Source: Dialister hominis
GTDB taxonomy: Bacteria; Bacillota; Negativicutes; Veillonellales; Dialisteraceae
NCBI RefSeq assembly: GCF_007164725.1
Contig: NZ_AP019697.1
Span: 301,501-365,500, forward strand
DNA: 64,000 nucleotides
Direction: 5' to 3'
Positions within the stretch are counted from its first letter, which is position 1. Every line of letters begins with the position of its first letter. A model generated the notes under the pieces. That model saw only the letters and a program-made list of their open reading frames with translations, had not been told where the DNA came from and did no database searches. Below, in pieces: positions 52,857-61,578 of this stretch. The translations under genes were made by a program, and so were the position numbers.

Positions 52857-53582
52857 ATGGTAAGAACCATCATCATATCCGGTGGCACGTCGGGAATCGG
52901 CCTTGCTGCGGCCAAAATCCTTTCCAGGGAAGGGGCAAGGACCATCCTCCTTGGAAGAGATACGGAACGCGGCAAAAAGGCAGAAGAATCCGTTCCGGGA
53001 AGCCTTTACGTTCCCTGCGACGTGACGAAGACGGATGACTGCGAAAAAGCCGTGAAAGCCGCAAGGACGGTTGGAACGGTTACGGGCCTTGTCCTTTCTG
53101 CCGGCGTCTATGAAGAGAAACTTCTGGAGAATACGACCGATGAGGATATAGAAAAACTTTTTGCTGTCAATGTATTCGGCGCCATGAAACTTGCACGCGC
53201 ATCCATTCCTGCCCTTCGGGAAGGGAAAGGTGCTATCGTAGGCGTTGCATCGGATGCGGCGATTGAAGGAAATGTCCAGTGCAGTCTTTACGGCGCGACA
53301 AAGGGAGCGCTTGTTTCCTTCATACGATCGCTTGCACTGGAACTTGCGGTCGAAAATATCCGCGCCAACGTTGTCTGCCCGGGCGATGTCGATACGCCCC
53401 TTCTTGTAAAACAGCTTGCCTCCTATGGCGGAAGCCGCGAGGAAATGGCAGAATGGTATCCGCTTTCCCGCATTGCAAAGCCTGAAGAAGTCGGGGAAGT
53501 CATCGCCTTCCTCCTTTCGGAAAAAGCATCCTTCATGACGGGGACCGTGTTACCCGTAGACGGCGGGCTGACCGACTGGTAA
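52857..53582 (+). CDS. SDR-family oxidoreductase
   Basis: A 241-residue classical short-chain dehydrogenase. Cofactor motif ISGGTSGIGLAAAK; catalytic Tyr-Lys in SLYGATKGALVSF; C-terminal NVVCPGDVDTP and GTVLPVDGGLTDW. The downstream end resembles FabG-like enzymes but the substrate is open. RBS AGGAGG, 8 nt after the deacetylase-like gene, so it may share its transcript. Confidence 0.88.
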   Translation: MVRTIIISGGTSGIGLAAAKILSREGARTILLGRDTERGKKAEESVPGSLYVPCDVTKTDDCEKAVKAARTVGTVTGLVLSAGVYEEKLLENTTDEDIEKLFAVNVFGAMKLARASIPALREGKGAIVGVASDAAIEGNVQCSLYGATKGALVSFIRSLALELAVENIRANVVCPGDVDTPLLVKQLASYGGSREEMAEWYPLSRIAKPEEVGEVIAFLLSEKASFMTGTVLPVDGGLTDW

Positions 53583-53633
53583 CAGCATAGGAAAAAGCGA
53601 AGCACCTTTAGAGTGATATAGAAAAATAATATA

Positions 53634-53683
53634 AGAGGGACCAGGGAAGGAGATATTTCCTCTTTCTTGCGGTCCCTCTTTTA
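53634..53683 (+). terminator. Terminator after the SDR gene
   Basis: AGAGGGACC pairs with GGTCCCTCT, with a second helix GGAAGGAGA/TTTCCTC-like inside, then TTTT. Confidence 0.75.
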
Positions 53684-53788
53684 ATGTACACTTTTTCTTC
53701 GGTGGATTCGGCCTTGGATAGGGATGGGGAAAGCCATTGGTCAGAAAGGGAGAGAGCCGGTCATGAAGAAGGATTCCGCGTCTTTTGT

Positions 53789-53817
53789 TTGTCAATCGGT
53801 CAGAATATTTGTATAAT
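53789..53817 (+). promoter_or_regulatory. Promoter of the large coiled-coil protein gene
   Basis: TTGTCA, 17 nt, TATAAT. Confidence 0.75.
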
Positions 53818-53905
53818 AAAAATATAAAGTTTCATAAAGTTTCTGAAAAAATAAGTGAAATTCACTTGTCATTCACGACCGGCCGCGCCGGGCAAGGAGG
53901 AAATT

Positions 53906-55459
53906 ATGAACGAAGATAAGGATTTGGAAAAGACACCGGTTGTTCGTCCGGAAAATGCTCCTGTAGTCAAGAAGGAAGCAGAAGTTCCTATGGAAAAACC
54001 GCAGGCAGGAGTGCCAATGGAAAAGGAAGCCGCAGGTGTCCCGATGGAAACCGCTGCCGAAGTCAAAGAAGCTTCGGCTGAAGAAGTCAAAGAAGCTCCG
54101 GCAGAAGCTCCGAAGGAAGAACCGGCCGCAGAAGAAGCACCGAAAGCAGAAGAAGCTGCTCCTGAAGCAGAAGAACCTGCTGAAGAAGTTCATGTCGATT
54201 CCCCGGAAGCCGATGTCGAAATCAATATCATCGACGACCGCGATGAAACAGCAGACAGTTTGATCCGCTGGGGCGCAGGCAGAGCCGGCGTCATCGTTGC
54301 CGCTCCGCTTCTCGGCACAGTCGCTCTTATTGCCAATGAAGTTTACATGATTTCCAAGATCGGCAAAGTATATGGCGTGGAACTCAACCAGACCGCCGTT
54401 CTCTCCTTTCTGGGATCGATGGGCGCTACCGTTGTGGGAAGCACGCTTGCCACACTGATTCCGATTGCTGCCATGCAGATTCCGATCGGCGTTTCCGTCA
54501 CCTACGGCGTAGGCAAGGCAGCGCAGAGATGGATCAAGGACGGCATGCCGGATGATACACGTCCGTACAAGGAAGTCTTTGAAGAAGAAAAGGCAAACGG
54601 CGAAAAGGACGAAAAGGAACTCGAAGCCAATCCGAAGAAGGATGAACCGCTCGGCGATGAAAAGAAAGATTTCACCAAGGAACTGAAGAAGAGCTGGAAC
54701 GACATCTATCCGGAAAGAGCTCACAATACCATCAATCAGCTGGCTGACCAGCTGCAGGACAAGGCAAACATTTTCGGAGACAAGCTCGTCAATGCGCTGA
54801 AGAAGGCAGGAGTCACGGACGAACAGATCGAAAACGCCAAGTACACCATCCTCGGTGCTTCCGAAGTCGCTCAGGAAACAGCACAGAAGACGGCAAAGGA
54901 TTTGCAGGCTATCGCCCGCATCAAGAGCCGTGAATTCAGGAAGGATGCCGCTGAACGTGCCAATGATATGAGAGGCATGGCCAGAGACCAGATGGACGTC
55001 CTCCAGAAGAAGACCGATGAAATGAAGTACAGGACAGAAGTCCAGTCCGAACAGATGAAGCTGAGATCTGAAAAGCTGAAAGCCCAGGCACGCGTCCAGA
55101 TGCAGGAAGCAAAGATCCAGGCTGGAAAGCTGAAGATCCAGGCGTATGACCAGGCACAGGCTGCCCAGGAACGCGCACAGGAAATCACCGATACCACAAA
55201 GACAAAGGTACAGGAAGTTTCCGATACCGTGAAGACAAAGACAGCAGAATACAAGGAAGCTGCCCAGCAGGCTGCCGCTCGGACGAAGGAAACATTTCGC
55301 CAGACAGCAGAAGACTATAAGGCAAAAATCGAAGAAAGAGCTGCCCAGAAAAGAGCCGAAGCTGAAGCAGCAGGAAAGGAAAATGCTCCCGTTGAAGATG
55401 CCGCAAATGCTGAAGGAAAAGCTGAACCAGCTGCTAAACCTTCTGACGAAGCCAAATAA
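53906..55459 (+). CDS. Large membrane-associated protein with acidic N terminus and long helical C terminus
   Basis: A 517-residue protein of unknown family. Residues 1-105 are Glu/Ala/Pro/Lys-rich with near repeats (VPMEKPQAGVPMEKEAAGVP; KEAPAEAPKEEPAAEEAPK). A hydrophobic region follows (about residues 125-215; AGVIVAAPLLGTVALIANEV, TLATLIPIAAMQIPIGVSV), probably two or three membrane segments. Residues 290-500 form long charged helices with apolipoprotein-like repeats (AKDLQAIARIKSREFRKDA, TTKTKVQEVSDTVKTKT). The layout suggests an envelope-spanning or membrane-bending scaffold; this is inference. Start ATG 53906 has AAGGAGGA 7 nt upstream. Confidence 0.7.
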   Translation: MNEDKDLEKTPVVRPENAPVVKKEAEVPMEKPQAGVPMEKEAAGVPMETAAEVKEASAEEVKEAPAEAPKEEPAAEEAPKAEEAAPEAEEPAEEVHVDSPEADVEINIIDDRDETADSLIRWGAGRAGVIVAAPLLGTVALIANEVYMISKIGKVYGVELNQTAVLSFLGSMGATVVGSTLATLIPIAAMQIPIGVSVTYGVGKAAQRWIKDGMPDDTRPYKEVFEEEKANGEKDEKELEANPKKDEPLGDEKKDFTKELKKSWNDIYPERAHNTINQLADQLQDKANIFGDKLVNALKKAGVTDEQIENAKYTILGASEVAQETAQKTAKDLQAIARIKSREFRKDAAERANDMRGMARDQMDVLQKKTDEMKYRTEVQSEQMKLRSEKLKAQARVQMQEAKIQAGKLKIQAYDQAQAAQERAQEITDTTKTKVQEVSDTVKTKTAEYKEAAQQAAARTKETFRQTAEDYKAKIEERAAQKRAEAEAAGKENAPVEDAANAEGKAEPAAKPSDEAK

Positions 55460-55511
55460 GAAAGAAACAGCCGATCTTTCCGCTCTTCATAAGGAAGAGG
55501 AAGGATTTGTC

Positions 55512-55586
55512 ATGAGGAGGCGGATTTCCCCCTGGGCCAGAAGAAGGCACCACGGGAGGAGAACCAACCACCCCTGGGTAAGATAA
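55512..55586 (+). CDS. Possible micro-ORF, 24 residues, Arg-rich (weak)
   Basis: Encodes MRRRISPWARRRHHGRRTNH plus four residues. An AGGAAGGA motif lies 7 nt upstream. Nine Arg in 24 residues is unusual. There is no promoter of its own and it lies just before the ISL3 end, so it may be chance. Confidence 0.2.
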   Translation: MRRRISPWARRRHHGRRTNHPWVR

Positions 55587-55591
55587 ATAAA

Positions 55592-57000
55592 AGAGGCTCT
55601 TCACGGAAATTTTGGGGATGAATAATTTTTAGGTAAAGAATGGAATCGGATAAGGGTAAAGAAATAATCCATGTTTCGGTACCCATATCCGATTCTTTTT
55701 AGTACCTTGATCTTATTATTAAATCCTTCAAACTTCCCCGTATTGATAGGATACAGGGCATGAGCAGCCAGTCCCTTGATTCGCTTCTGCTTTTGCCGGG
55801 CAAACTTTACCAGGGCAGGAATCCCGCTCTCCAGTCCAGCCTGAATCCATTTTGTCCATCCGGCGAGAGCTTCTTCATAGTCAGTCAATGTGAACAGACG
55901 AGTCATCTCCTGCTTCATGGCATAACAAATCGCCAAATCCCTATGCTCGCTCAGGATATCCAACAGATGAGTTTTCTGCCTTTCATTCAGGTGGTCGTCC
56001 TTCTTTAACAGTATCCATCGGGATTTCTTTAATTCGGTATAAAGCTTCCTTTCTTCATGGCTCTTTTCCCTGGCCATCTTCTGGAGCTCTGGATTATTAG
56101 TTTCTTTCGTATATTCCTTTAATGTTTCTGCTTCCTGCTTATGCTTTTTGTGCTTCCTCCAGGCGCACGGCTCCCATAACATCACGCCCAAACTGTGCCT
56201 TCATATGGTACCGGTCATAAACGATGGGGACCTTCGGACAATATTTCTGGAACAGCCTGTTAAAGGATGCGTTCATATCCATGGCCACCGCTTTTAGCCT
56301 GGAAAGAAGCGAAAGGCCAATGCTCTTAAAGAAGTGCTCAAAATCTGACATGGAGCGGCCCAGGCCGGCCCACAAGATGAATCCCGTTTCCAAATCCATA
56401 ACGCAGGTGGCATAGCGATGGCCCTTATGGATAGCGAACTCATCTACGGCCAAATACCGTGGGCGATAGTTACTTTTCTTCAGGCAGGTTTCAAAGGCAG
56501 CCAACGCCTTATCCATGATATGCTTTTGTATTTTCTGTATGGTACTCCAATGTACAGAGAGCATGGCCGAAATGGCAGAAATGGATGTATGACACTTAAG
56601 CAGATGGATAATCCACAAGGCCATATCCCAAGTAACGCGTGTGAAAGGGCATTGGCAGGGGATATCTTCCGTTATGGTCTCCCCGCAGGATGTGCAGCGG
56701 AATCTGCGCCCCGAGAACTCTATATACTTCTTTTGCTTAGGAAGATCTGGAAAATCCTTGATGAGTACAGAAAAAGCCCCATAACTATACATACGGGAGT
56801 GACAGTGCGGACAGGAAAAATCTCTGGCAGTCCGTAGACTGGTAACTCGGGTATGGCAATGAGGATTTGGATGGTTAGTGATATTTTCTGTACGATAATA
56901 TTGACAATTAAAAGTGATTTCATTATGGTAATAAAAGAGCATTATTCGACCTCCGTGCGTAGTTTTAGGCAACTTACATTTTGGAGTAGATAATGCTCTT
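55592..57000 (-). mobile_element. ISL3-family insertion element (inactive copy; ends approximate)
   Basis: A frameshifted ISL3-type transposase on the minus strand with imperfectly matching outer ends (AAGAGGCTCTTCACGG near 55591 and, complementary, AAAGAGCATTATCTAC near 57000). Target duplication was not resolved. It separates the housekeeping genes from the pglZ fragment and brxL and probably took part in deleting the front of the BREX locus. Confidence 0.65.
55601..56942 (-). pseudogene. ISL3-family transposase, frameshifted
   Basis: The N-terminal part (zinc-finger-like CPHCHSRMYSYG and FRCTSCG; DDE core with LAVDEFAIHKGHRYATCVMD and YDRYHMKAQFGRDVMG) ends early at 56139. The C-terminal part (KHKQEAETLKEYTKE to the DDE glutamate region KFEGFNNKIKVLKRIGYGYR) continues in the +1 frame down to 55601. 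Removing one base from the run of five T (plus strand 56145-56149) restores EEAQKHKQEAETL without a break. Start ATG 56942 has GGAGGT upstream. Probably inactive unless slippage corrects the frame. Confidence 0.85.
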
Positions 57001-57005
57001 TTTCA

Positions 57006-57977
57006 ATGCCAATTTTATATGTTATTATTTTTATCCCACAAAAAAGCGTGAAGAACCTAGCTTTGAAATATAGCGACATCATCCGGGTCAAGAAAAAAGA
57101 GTGTCAGGCTATGGTAAAAGGCATGGACATTGTTTATATCTACCATGATAAGATCGATGAAGCCAGCCATACTTCTAACAGTGCTGTTTTCCCGGCCTGC
57201 GATGAGGCTATTCAGGAAATCAAAAATATGATGCATATCATTGTTAATGAGATGAATAGCACGAGAGCGTTTATTACAGCGGATCATGGATTTATTTATA
57301 CCTACAGTCCTTTGAGAGAAGATTCAAAGGTAGATAAGACGTCGTCTGATGCAAAGGATGTAGAAGTCGACCGGAGATACCTGATTACGAAGAAGGGAGC
57401 AAAGCCGGATTTCCTGCTGCCTGTTCGCTTTATGGATGGGAAGACAGATTATGAAGCTTTTGCACCCCGTGAGTATGTAAGAATCAAGAAAAAAGGCGGT
57501 GGACTGAATTTTGTCCATGGTGGGATCAGCTTACAGGAGATGGTTGTTCCTGTATTGAATTTTGAGTATTTTAGACAGTCAACGCAAAAGTATCTTAATA
57601 AGAAAGATGAACTTGACACCAAACCGGTTGAAGTGGATTTAGTGTCATCTAATCGATTGATTAGCAATATAATTTTCAATCTAAATTTCCTTCAAAAGGA
57701 TCCTGTTGGAGGAAATCGCCAGTCTGCTTCTTACCAGGTCTATTTTGAAGATAGAGAAAAACAAAAGGTTAGTGATATAAATAGAATTATTGCAGATAAG
57801 GAAAGTGATGATCCAAAGGAAAGAGCTTTCCGTTGCAAATTCAATTTGAAGAGAAAGAAATACAGCAGACTCAATACGTATTACCTTGTCATTGCTGATG
57901 AAAGTGGTCTTCAGCAGCCTGTTAAAGAAGAATTCCATATCAATATTTCGATTCCAACGGATGATATTGATTTCTAA
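57006..57977 (+). pseudogene. pglZ: pglZ fragment (BREX phosphatase-like protein, 5' end lost)
   Basis: 323 codons corresponding to the C-terminal part of PglZ, a BREX protein with an alkaline phosphatase-like domain. Recognisable: ALKYSDIIRVKKKECQAM, DIVYIYHDKIDEAS, the metal-site motif RAFITADHGFIYTY, RYLITKKG and GGISLQEMVVPVLNFEYF. Full PglZ of type 1 BREX is about 800 or more residues; the N-terminal half is missing and the ISL3 element lies directly upstream. The first ~15 codons are probably element or filler sequence. brxL follows 26 nt later. Confidence 0.82.
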
Positions 57978-58003
57978 GTGGACGTGTTCAAGGGGGAAAG
58001 AGA

Positions 58004-60136
58004 ATGGATGATCTAGAGCTGGATAAAAACGTCCGGGATGAAATCAGAGCCAAGCTGCGCGAATATTTCAATGGTAAAATCGTACGCGAGGATCTGACAA
58101 AGAAAATCAAGGAAGGCGCTAATGTTCCTGTGTATGTATTAGAGTACCTGCTCGGGCAATACTGCAATTCTGAAGATGAAGAAATCATTCAAGATGGGGT
58201 AGAAACTGTCAAAAAAATACTCGCATCAAATTACGTTCGCCCAGATGAAGCGCAGAAAGTTTTGTCTCTTCTTCGTGAACAGGGAACGCATACGATTATT
58301 GATATGGTTTCTGTAGCGCTTAATATTAAAAAAGATCGCTATGAAGCGTCGTTTTCGAACCTGGGATTGACAGGAATTCCGATTGGTGAGGAATTCCCTA
58401 CAAAGTATGACCGTTTGCTCCGCGGAGGAATCTGGTGCATTGTCCGTCTCGAATATGCATCCGAATATGAGCCTGAGCCGGAATTGCCGGAGTTCATGCA
58501 TAAGGCGTCTCCCCAAATCCAGACAGGCAGACAAAAACATAAGAAGAGAGAATTTTCTCCGATTACGGTTTGTTCTCTGAAACCAATCCAGATGCCTCAT
58601 ATTGATATGGAACAATTAAGAGAAGGCAGGAAAGCTTTCACGAAGGAAGAATGGATCGATGTACTACTGAGATCTTCTGGGATGGAACCGGATGAATTTA
58701 CTTATCGTGAGAAGTGGCTTCTTTTGAACCGTATGCTTCCTCTTGTCGAGAATAATTTCAATTTCTGTGAACTGGGACCGAGAAGTACAAGAAAATCGCA
58801 TCTATACAAGGAAATTTCTCCTAATAGTATTCTTGTCTCTGGCGGGCAGACAACCGTCGCTAATCTTTTCTATAATATGGGACGTCATGCCGTAGGCCTC
58901 GTAGGTCTTTGGGACTGTGTGGCATTTGATGAAGTCGCCGGTATCAAATTCAAAGACAATGACGGTGTACAGATTATGAAGGACTATATGGCGTCAGGGT
59001 CTTTCGCAAGGGGCAAAGAAGAAATTTCCGCATCTGCTTCTATGGTTTTTGTGGGAAATATTAATCAGAGTGTGGATGTCCTTCTTAAAACATCGAGCCT
59101 CTTTGATCCTTTCCCTCCGGAGATGGGAACGGATACGGCATTCCTTGACCGCATTCGCTGTTATAATCCGGGGTGGGAAATTCCAAAATTCCGTCCGGAA
59201 CATTTTACGGATGATTATGGATTTATCACTGACTACATGGCTGAATTTATGCGCGAGCTGCGTAAGGAAAGTCATGGTGATGCTATTGACCAGTTCTTCA
59301 GACTTGGAAAGAATCTGAACCAGAGAGATACGATTGCTGTCCGCAAGATGGTTGATGGATATATCAAACTTTTGTATCCGAATGGAAAATACACGAAGGA
59401 AGATGTCGAAGAATGTCTCAGAATGGCACTCGAAATGCGCAGACGAGTTAAGGAGCAGCTTAAGAGACTGGGCGGCATGGAGTTCTATGACGTTAATTTC
59501 AGTTATATTGATCAGCAGTCATTTGAGGAGAAATTTGTTTCTGTACCAGAGCAGGGATCTGGAAAGTTAATTCCGGAAGGTCTTTGCAATCCCGGGCAAG
59601 TCTATACTGTCTCAAGAGGGCAGACGGGCATGATTGGCGTTTTCCGTTTGGAAACACAAATGATGGGCGGGTCCGGCAAGTTTGACAAGACTGGACTTGG
59701 TAATGATAGAGAAGCGAAAGAATCGGTCAATACGGCCTATAATTTCCTGAAAGCAAATGTAAATCAGATTAGCGGAGCAATCAATACAAAACTTTTTGAT
59801 TTCATCATTGGCTATCAGGATATGCAGGGGATCGGAATGACAAATAAACTTGCACTTCCGACACTCATTGCATTGTGCTCAATTTCTCTTGGAAAACCAA
59901 CGATCAGTAGTCTTGCGGTGCTTGGAGATATGACTATCAGCGGATCACTTCTCCCTGTCGATGATTTGGCTTCTTCTCTTCAGGTATGTCTGGATTCTGG
60001 GGCTAAGAAGGTATTAATCCCAATCATCTCTGCTCAGGAAATTGCTGCTGTTCCCGCAACACTGATGTCTAGTTTTCAATTGATTTTCTACACATCCGCA
60101 AAAGATGCTGTCTTCAAGGCACTGGGTGTTGAATAA
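58004..60136 (+). CDS. brxL: BREX system Lon-like protein BrxL
   Basis: A complete 710-residue BrxL. The N-terminal part is typical (LREYFNGKIVREDLTKKI, NVPVYVLEYLLGQYC). The ATPase-like P-loop is LGPRSTRKSHLYKE near residue 262, the Walker B-like motif FDEVAGIKF near residue 308, and the Lon-like C-terminal domain has LGDMTISGSLLPVDDL. Most BrxL have TGKS where TRKS is found here, and the Lon catalytic lysine position is not evident; both are seen by eye only. BrxL is the last gene of type 1 BREX loci. Without pglX, brxC, brxA and brxB it is unlikely to defend alone. Terminator at 60143. Confidence 0.92.
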   Translation: MDDLELDKNVRDEIRAKLREYFNGKIVREDLTKKIKEGANVPVYVLEYLLGQYCNSEDEEIIQDGVETVKKILASNYVRPDEAQKVLSLLREQGTHTIIDMVSVALNIKKDRYEASFSNLGLTGIPIGEEFPTKYDRLLRGGIWCIVRLEYASEYEPEPELPEFMHKASPQIQTGRQKHKKREFSPITVCSLKPIQMPHIDMEQLREGRKAFTKEEWIDVLLRSSGMEPDEFTYREKWLLLNRMLPLVENNFNFCELGPRSTRKSHLYKEISPNSILVSGGQTTVANLFYNMGRHAVGLVGLWDCVAFDEVAGIKFKDNDGVQIMKDYMASGSFARGKEEISASASMVFVGNINQSVDVLLKTSSLFDPFPPEMGTDTAFLDRIRCYNPGWEIPKFRPEHFTDDYGFITDYMAEFMRELRKESHGDAIDQFFRLGKNLNQRDTIAVRKMVDGYIKLLYPNGKYTKEDVEECLRMALEMRRRVKEQLKRLGGMEFYDVNFSYIDQQSFEEKFVSVPEQGSGKLIPEGLCNPGQVYTVSRGQTGMIGVFRLETQMMGGSGKFDKTGLGNDREAKESVNTAYNFLKANVNQISGAINTKLFDFIIGYQDMQGIGMTNKLALPTLIALCSISLGKPTISSLAVLGDMTISGSLLPVDDLASSLQVCLDSGAKKVLIPIISAQEIAAVPATLMSSFQLIFYTSAKDAVFKALGVE

Positions 60137-60142
60137 TATCGA

Positions 60143-60175
60143 AAAGGTCAGCCCTCACCCCGGCTGGCCTTTTTC
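60143..60175 (+). terminator. Terminator after brxL
   Basis: AAGGTCAGCC and GGCTGGCCTT form a stem with one G-T pair, followed by TTTCTTTT. Confidence 0.85.
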
Positions 60176-60203
60176 TTTTGCTATTTCTGCATTCCAGCTT
60201 TCC

Positions 60204-60232
60204 TTGAACTCATTCGGCCGTTATATTATACT
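60204..60232 (+). promoter_or_regulatory. Promoter of the cytX-like gene
   Basis: TTGAAC, 17 nt, TATACT. A leader of about 45 nt with a small hairpin GCTCC/GGGAGC follows; no TPP riboswitch. Confidence 0.65.
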
Positions 60233-60285
60233 TTTAGGAAATGATGAATGGCTCCTTAGGGAGCATTAGGAAAGCGGGGGCTTTT

Positions 60286-61464
60286 ATGAGTGAGAATAAG
60301 ACGAGTGTCTTTTCGAATGGGCTGCTCTGGTTCGGGGCAGGGATATCGATTGCTGAAATTCTGACGGGCATGCTTCTTGCGCCATTGGGACTGGCGAAGG
60401 GGCTTCTGGCTATATTGATCGGTCACGTGATCGGCGGCGCGGTGATGTTTGGCGCAGGGCTGATCGGCGGGCGCACGGGGAAGAGTGCGATGGAAACGGT
60501 GGCGATTTCTTTCGGCCATCAGGGAGCCAGGCTCTTTGCCGGGCTGAATGTCATCCAGCTGATCGGCTGGACGGCGGTGATGATTGCGAGCGCTGCCGCG
60601 GCTGCGAATACGCTTTCCGGGATGGGGAGTTCTGTATGGAGTGTCATCATCGGCGCTTTCATTGCTCTCTGGATCGTCCTTGGACTCAAGAATCTGGGGA
60701 AGGTGAATGTGGTCGTGATTGCGGCTCTCCTTCTTCTGACGCTTGTCCTGAGCGGTGTGATTTTCATGGGAGACCATGTGCCGCAGGCTGTGGGAGACAT
60801 GACGCTTGGCGCAGCGATAGAGCTCACGGTGGCTATGCCTCTTTCCTGGCTTCCTGTCATTTCCGACTATACCCGCATCGCGGAGAAACCTTTCAAAGCA
60901 ACGGCAGCGAGCTGCCTGGCTTACTTTGCCGCAAGCTCCTGGATGTTCATCATCGGTATGGGCGCCGCTCTCTATACCGGGCAGGATGATATCGCCCAGA
61001 TCCTTCTTCAGGCAGGTATGGGCCTTGTCGGAATCCTGATTGTCCTTCTTTCGACTGTCACGACGACATTCCTGGATGCATTCTCTGCCGGCGTTTCCGG
61101 AAAGACACTGATTTCCGGACTTTCTGAAAAAGCGCTCGCCCTTATCGCCTGCGCAGGCGGCATCGGCCTTGCTGTCATGATGGACTCGAGCAGTTTCGAG
61201 GAATTCCTGTACTTCATCGGATCCGTCTTCGCTCCGATGACAGCCATCCTTCTTTCGGATTACTTCATCCTGAAGCAGGACCACAGCGAAGAAAGCGTAG
61301 ACTGGCTGAACCTCGCCCTCTGGCTGGCAGGCTTCATCCTCTACCGCCAGCTCCTCGACGTCCAGACACCGCTGGGAATCACATTCCCCGTCATCGTCCT
61401 CGTCATGCTGGCCAGCGCCCTCGTTCATAAAGCCGTAGGCGCAAGATGCGTACAGTCGAGATAA
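60286..61464 (+). CDS. cytX: CytX-like NCS1 transporter (hydroxymethylpyrimidine/cytosine type)
   Basis: A 392-residue inner-membrane permease with about 12 helices. NCS1 features: FGAGISIAEILTGMLLAPLG at the start, GRTGKSAMETVAISFG, LSWLPVISDYTRIA and VFAPMTAILLSDYFIL. CytX proteins take up thiamine precursors in several Firmicutes. Start ATG 60286 is chosen because an upstream ATG (60241) lies almost on the predicted transcription start. No thiamine gene is adjacent. Terminator at 61480. Confidence 0.85.
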   Translation: MSENKTSVFSNGLLWFGAGISIAEILTGMLLAPLGLAKGLLAILIGHVIGGAVMFGAGLIGGRTGKSAMETVAISFGHQGARLFAGLNVIQLIGWTAVMIASAAAAANTLSGMGSSVWSVIIGAFIALWIVLGLKNLGKVNVVVIAALLLLTLVLSGVIFMGDHVPQAVGDMTLGAAIELTVAMPLSWLPVISDYTRIAEKPFKATAASCLAYFAASSWMFIIGMGAALYTGQDDIAQILLQAGMGLVGILIVLLSTVTTTFLDAFSAGVSGKTLISGLSEKALALIACAGGIGLAVMMDSSSFEEFLYFIGSVFAPMTAILLSDYFILKQDHSEESVDWLNLALWLAGFILYRQLLDVQTPLGITFPVIVLVMLASALVHKAVGARCVQSR

Positions 61465-61479
61465 TGAAATCATAGAAAA

Positions 61480-61523
61480 AGAAACCCCGGGTCAGGGAAA
61501 TGATTTTCCTGACTCGGGGTTTT
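61480..61523 (+). terminator. Terminator after cytX
   Basis: GAAACCCCG and CGGGGTTTT enclose a second helix GTCAGG/CCTGAC. On the minus strand the A-run could also serve the secreted protein gene. Confidence 0.85.
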
Positions 61524-61578
61524 GTAATGGGTAAAGCTCGTTATGCGGAACCCTTTCTTTCAGTAGTTTCTGCTGACA

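Larger units (their letters stand above)
53583..53905 (+). other. Intergenic region after the SDR gene
   Basis: About 320 nt without a gene. It contains a long terminator (53634-53683), a featureless middle and a strong promoter at 53789. Confidence 0.6.

Noticed and set aside
56139-56191. Programmed -1 frameshift in the ISL3 transposase
   Set aside because: The second part is in the +1 frame and ISL3 transposases are normally a single frame; a one-base insertion explains it better.
60233-60285. TPP riboswitch before cytX
   Set aside because: The leader is too short and lacks the CTGAGA-type core.
60256-61473. 405-codon antisense frame across cytX
   Set aside because: Charged His/Arg/Asp-rich translation typical of the reverse of a membrane protein gene.
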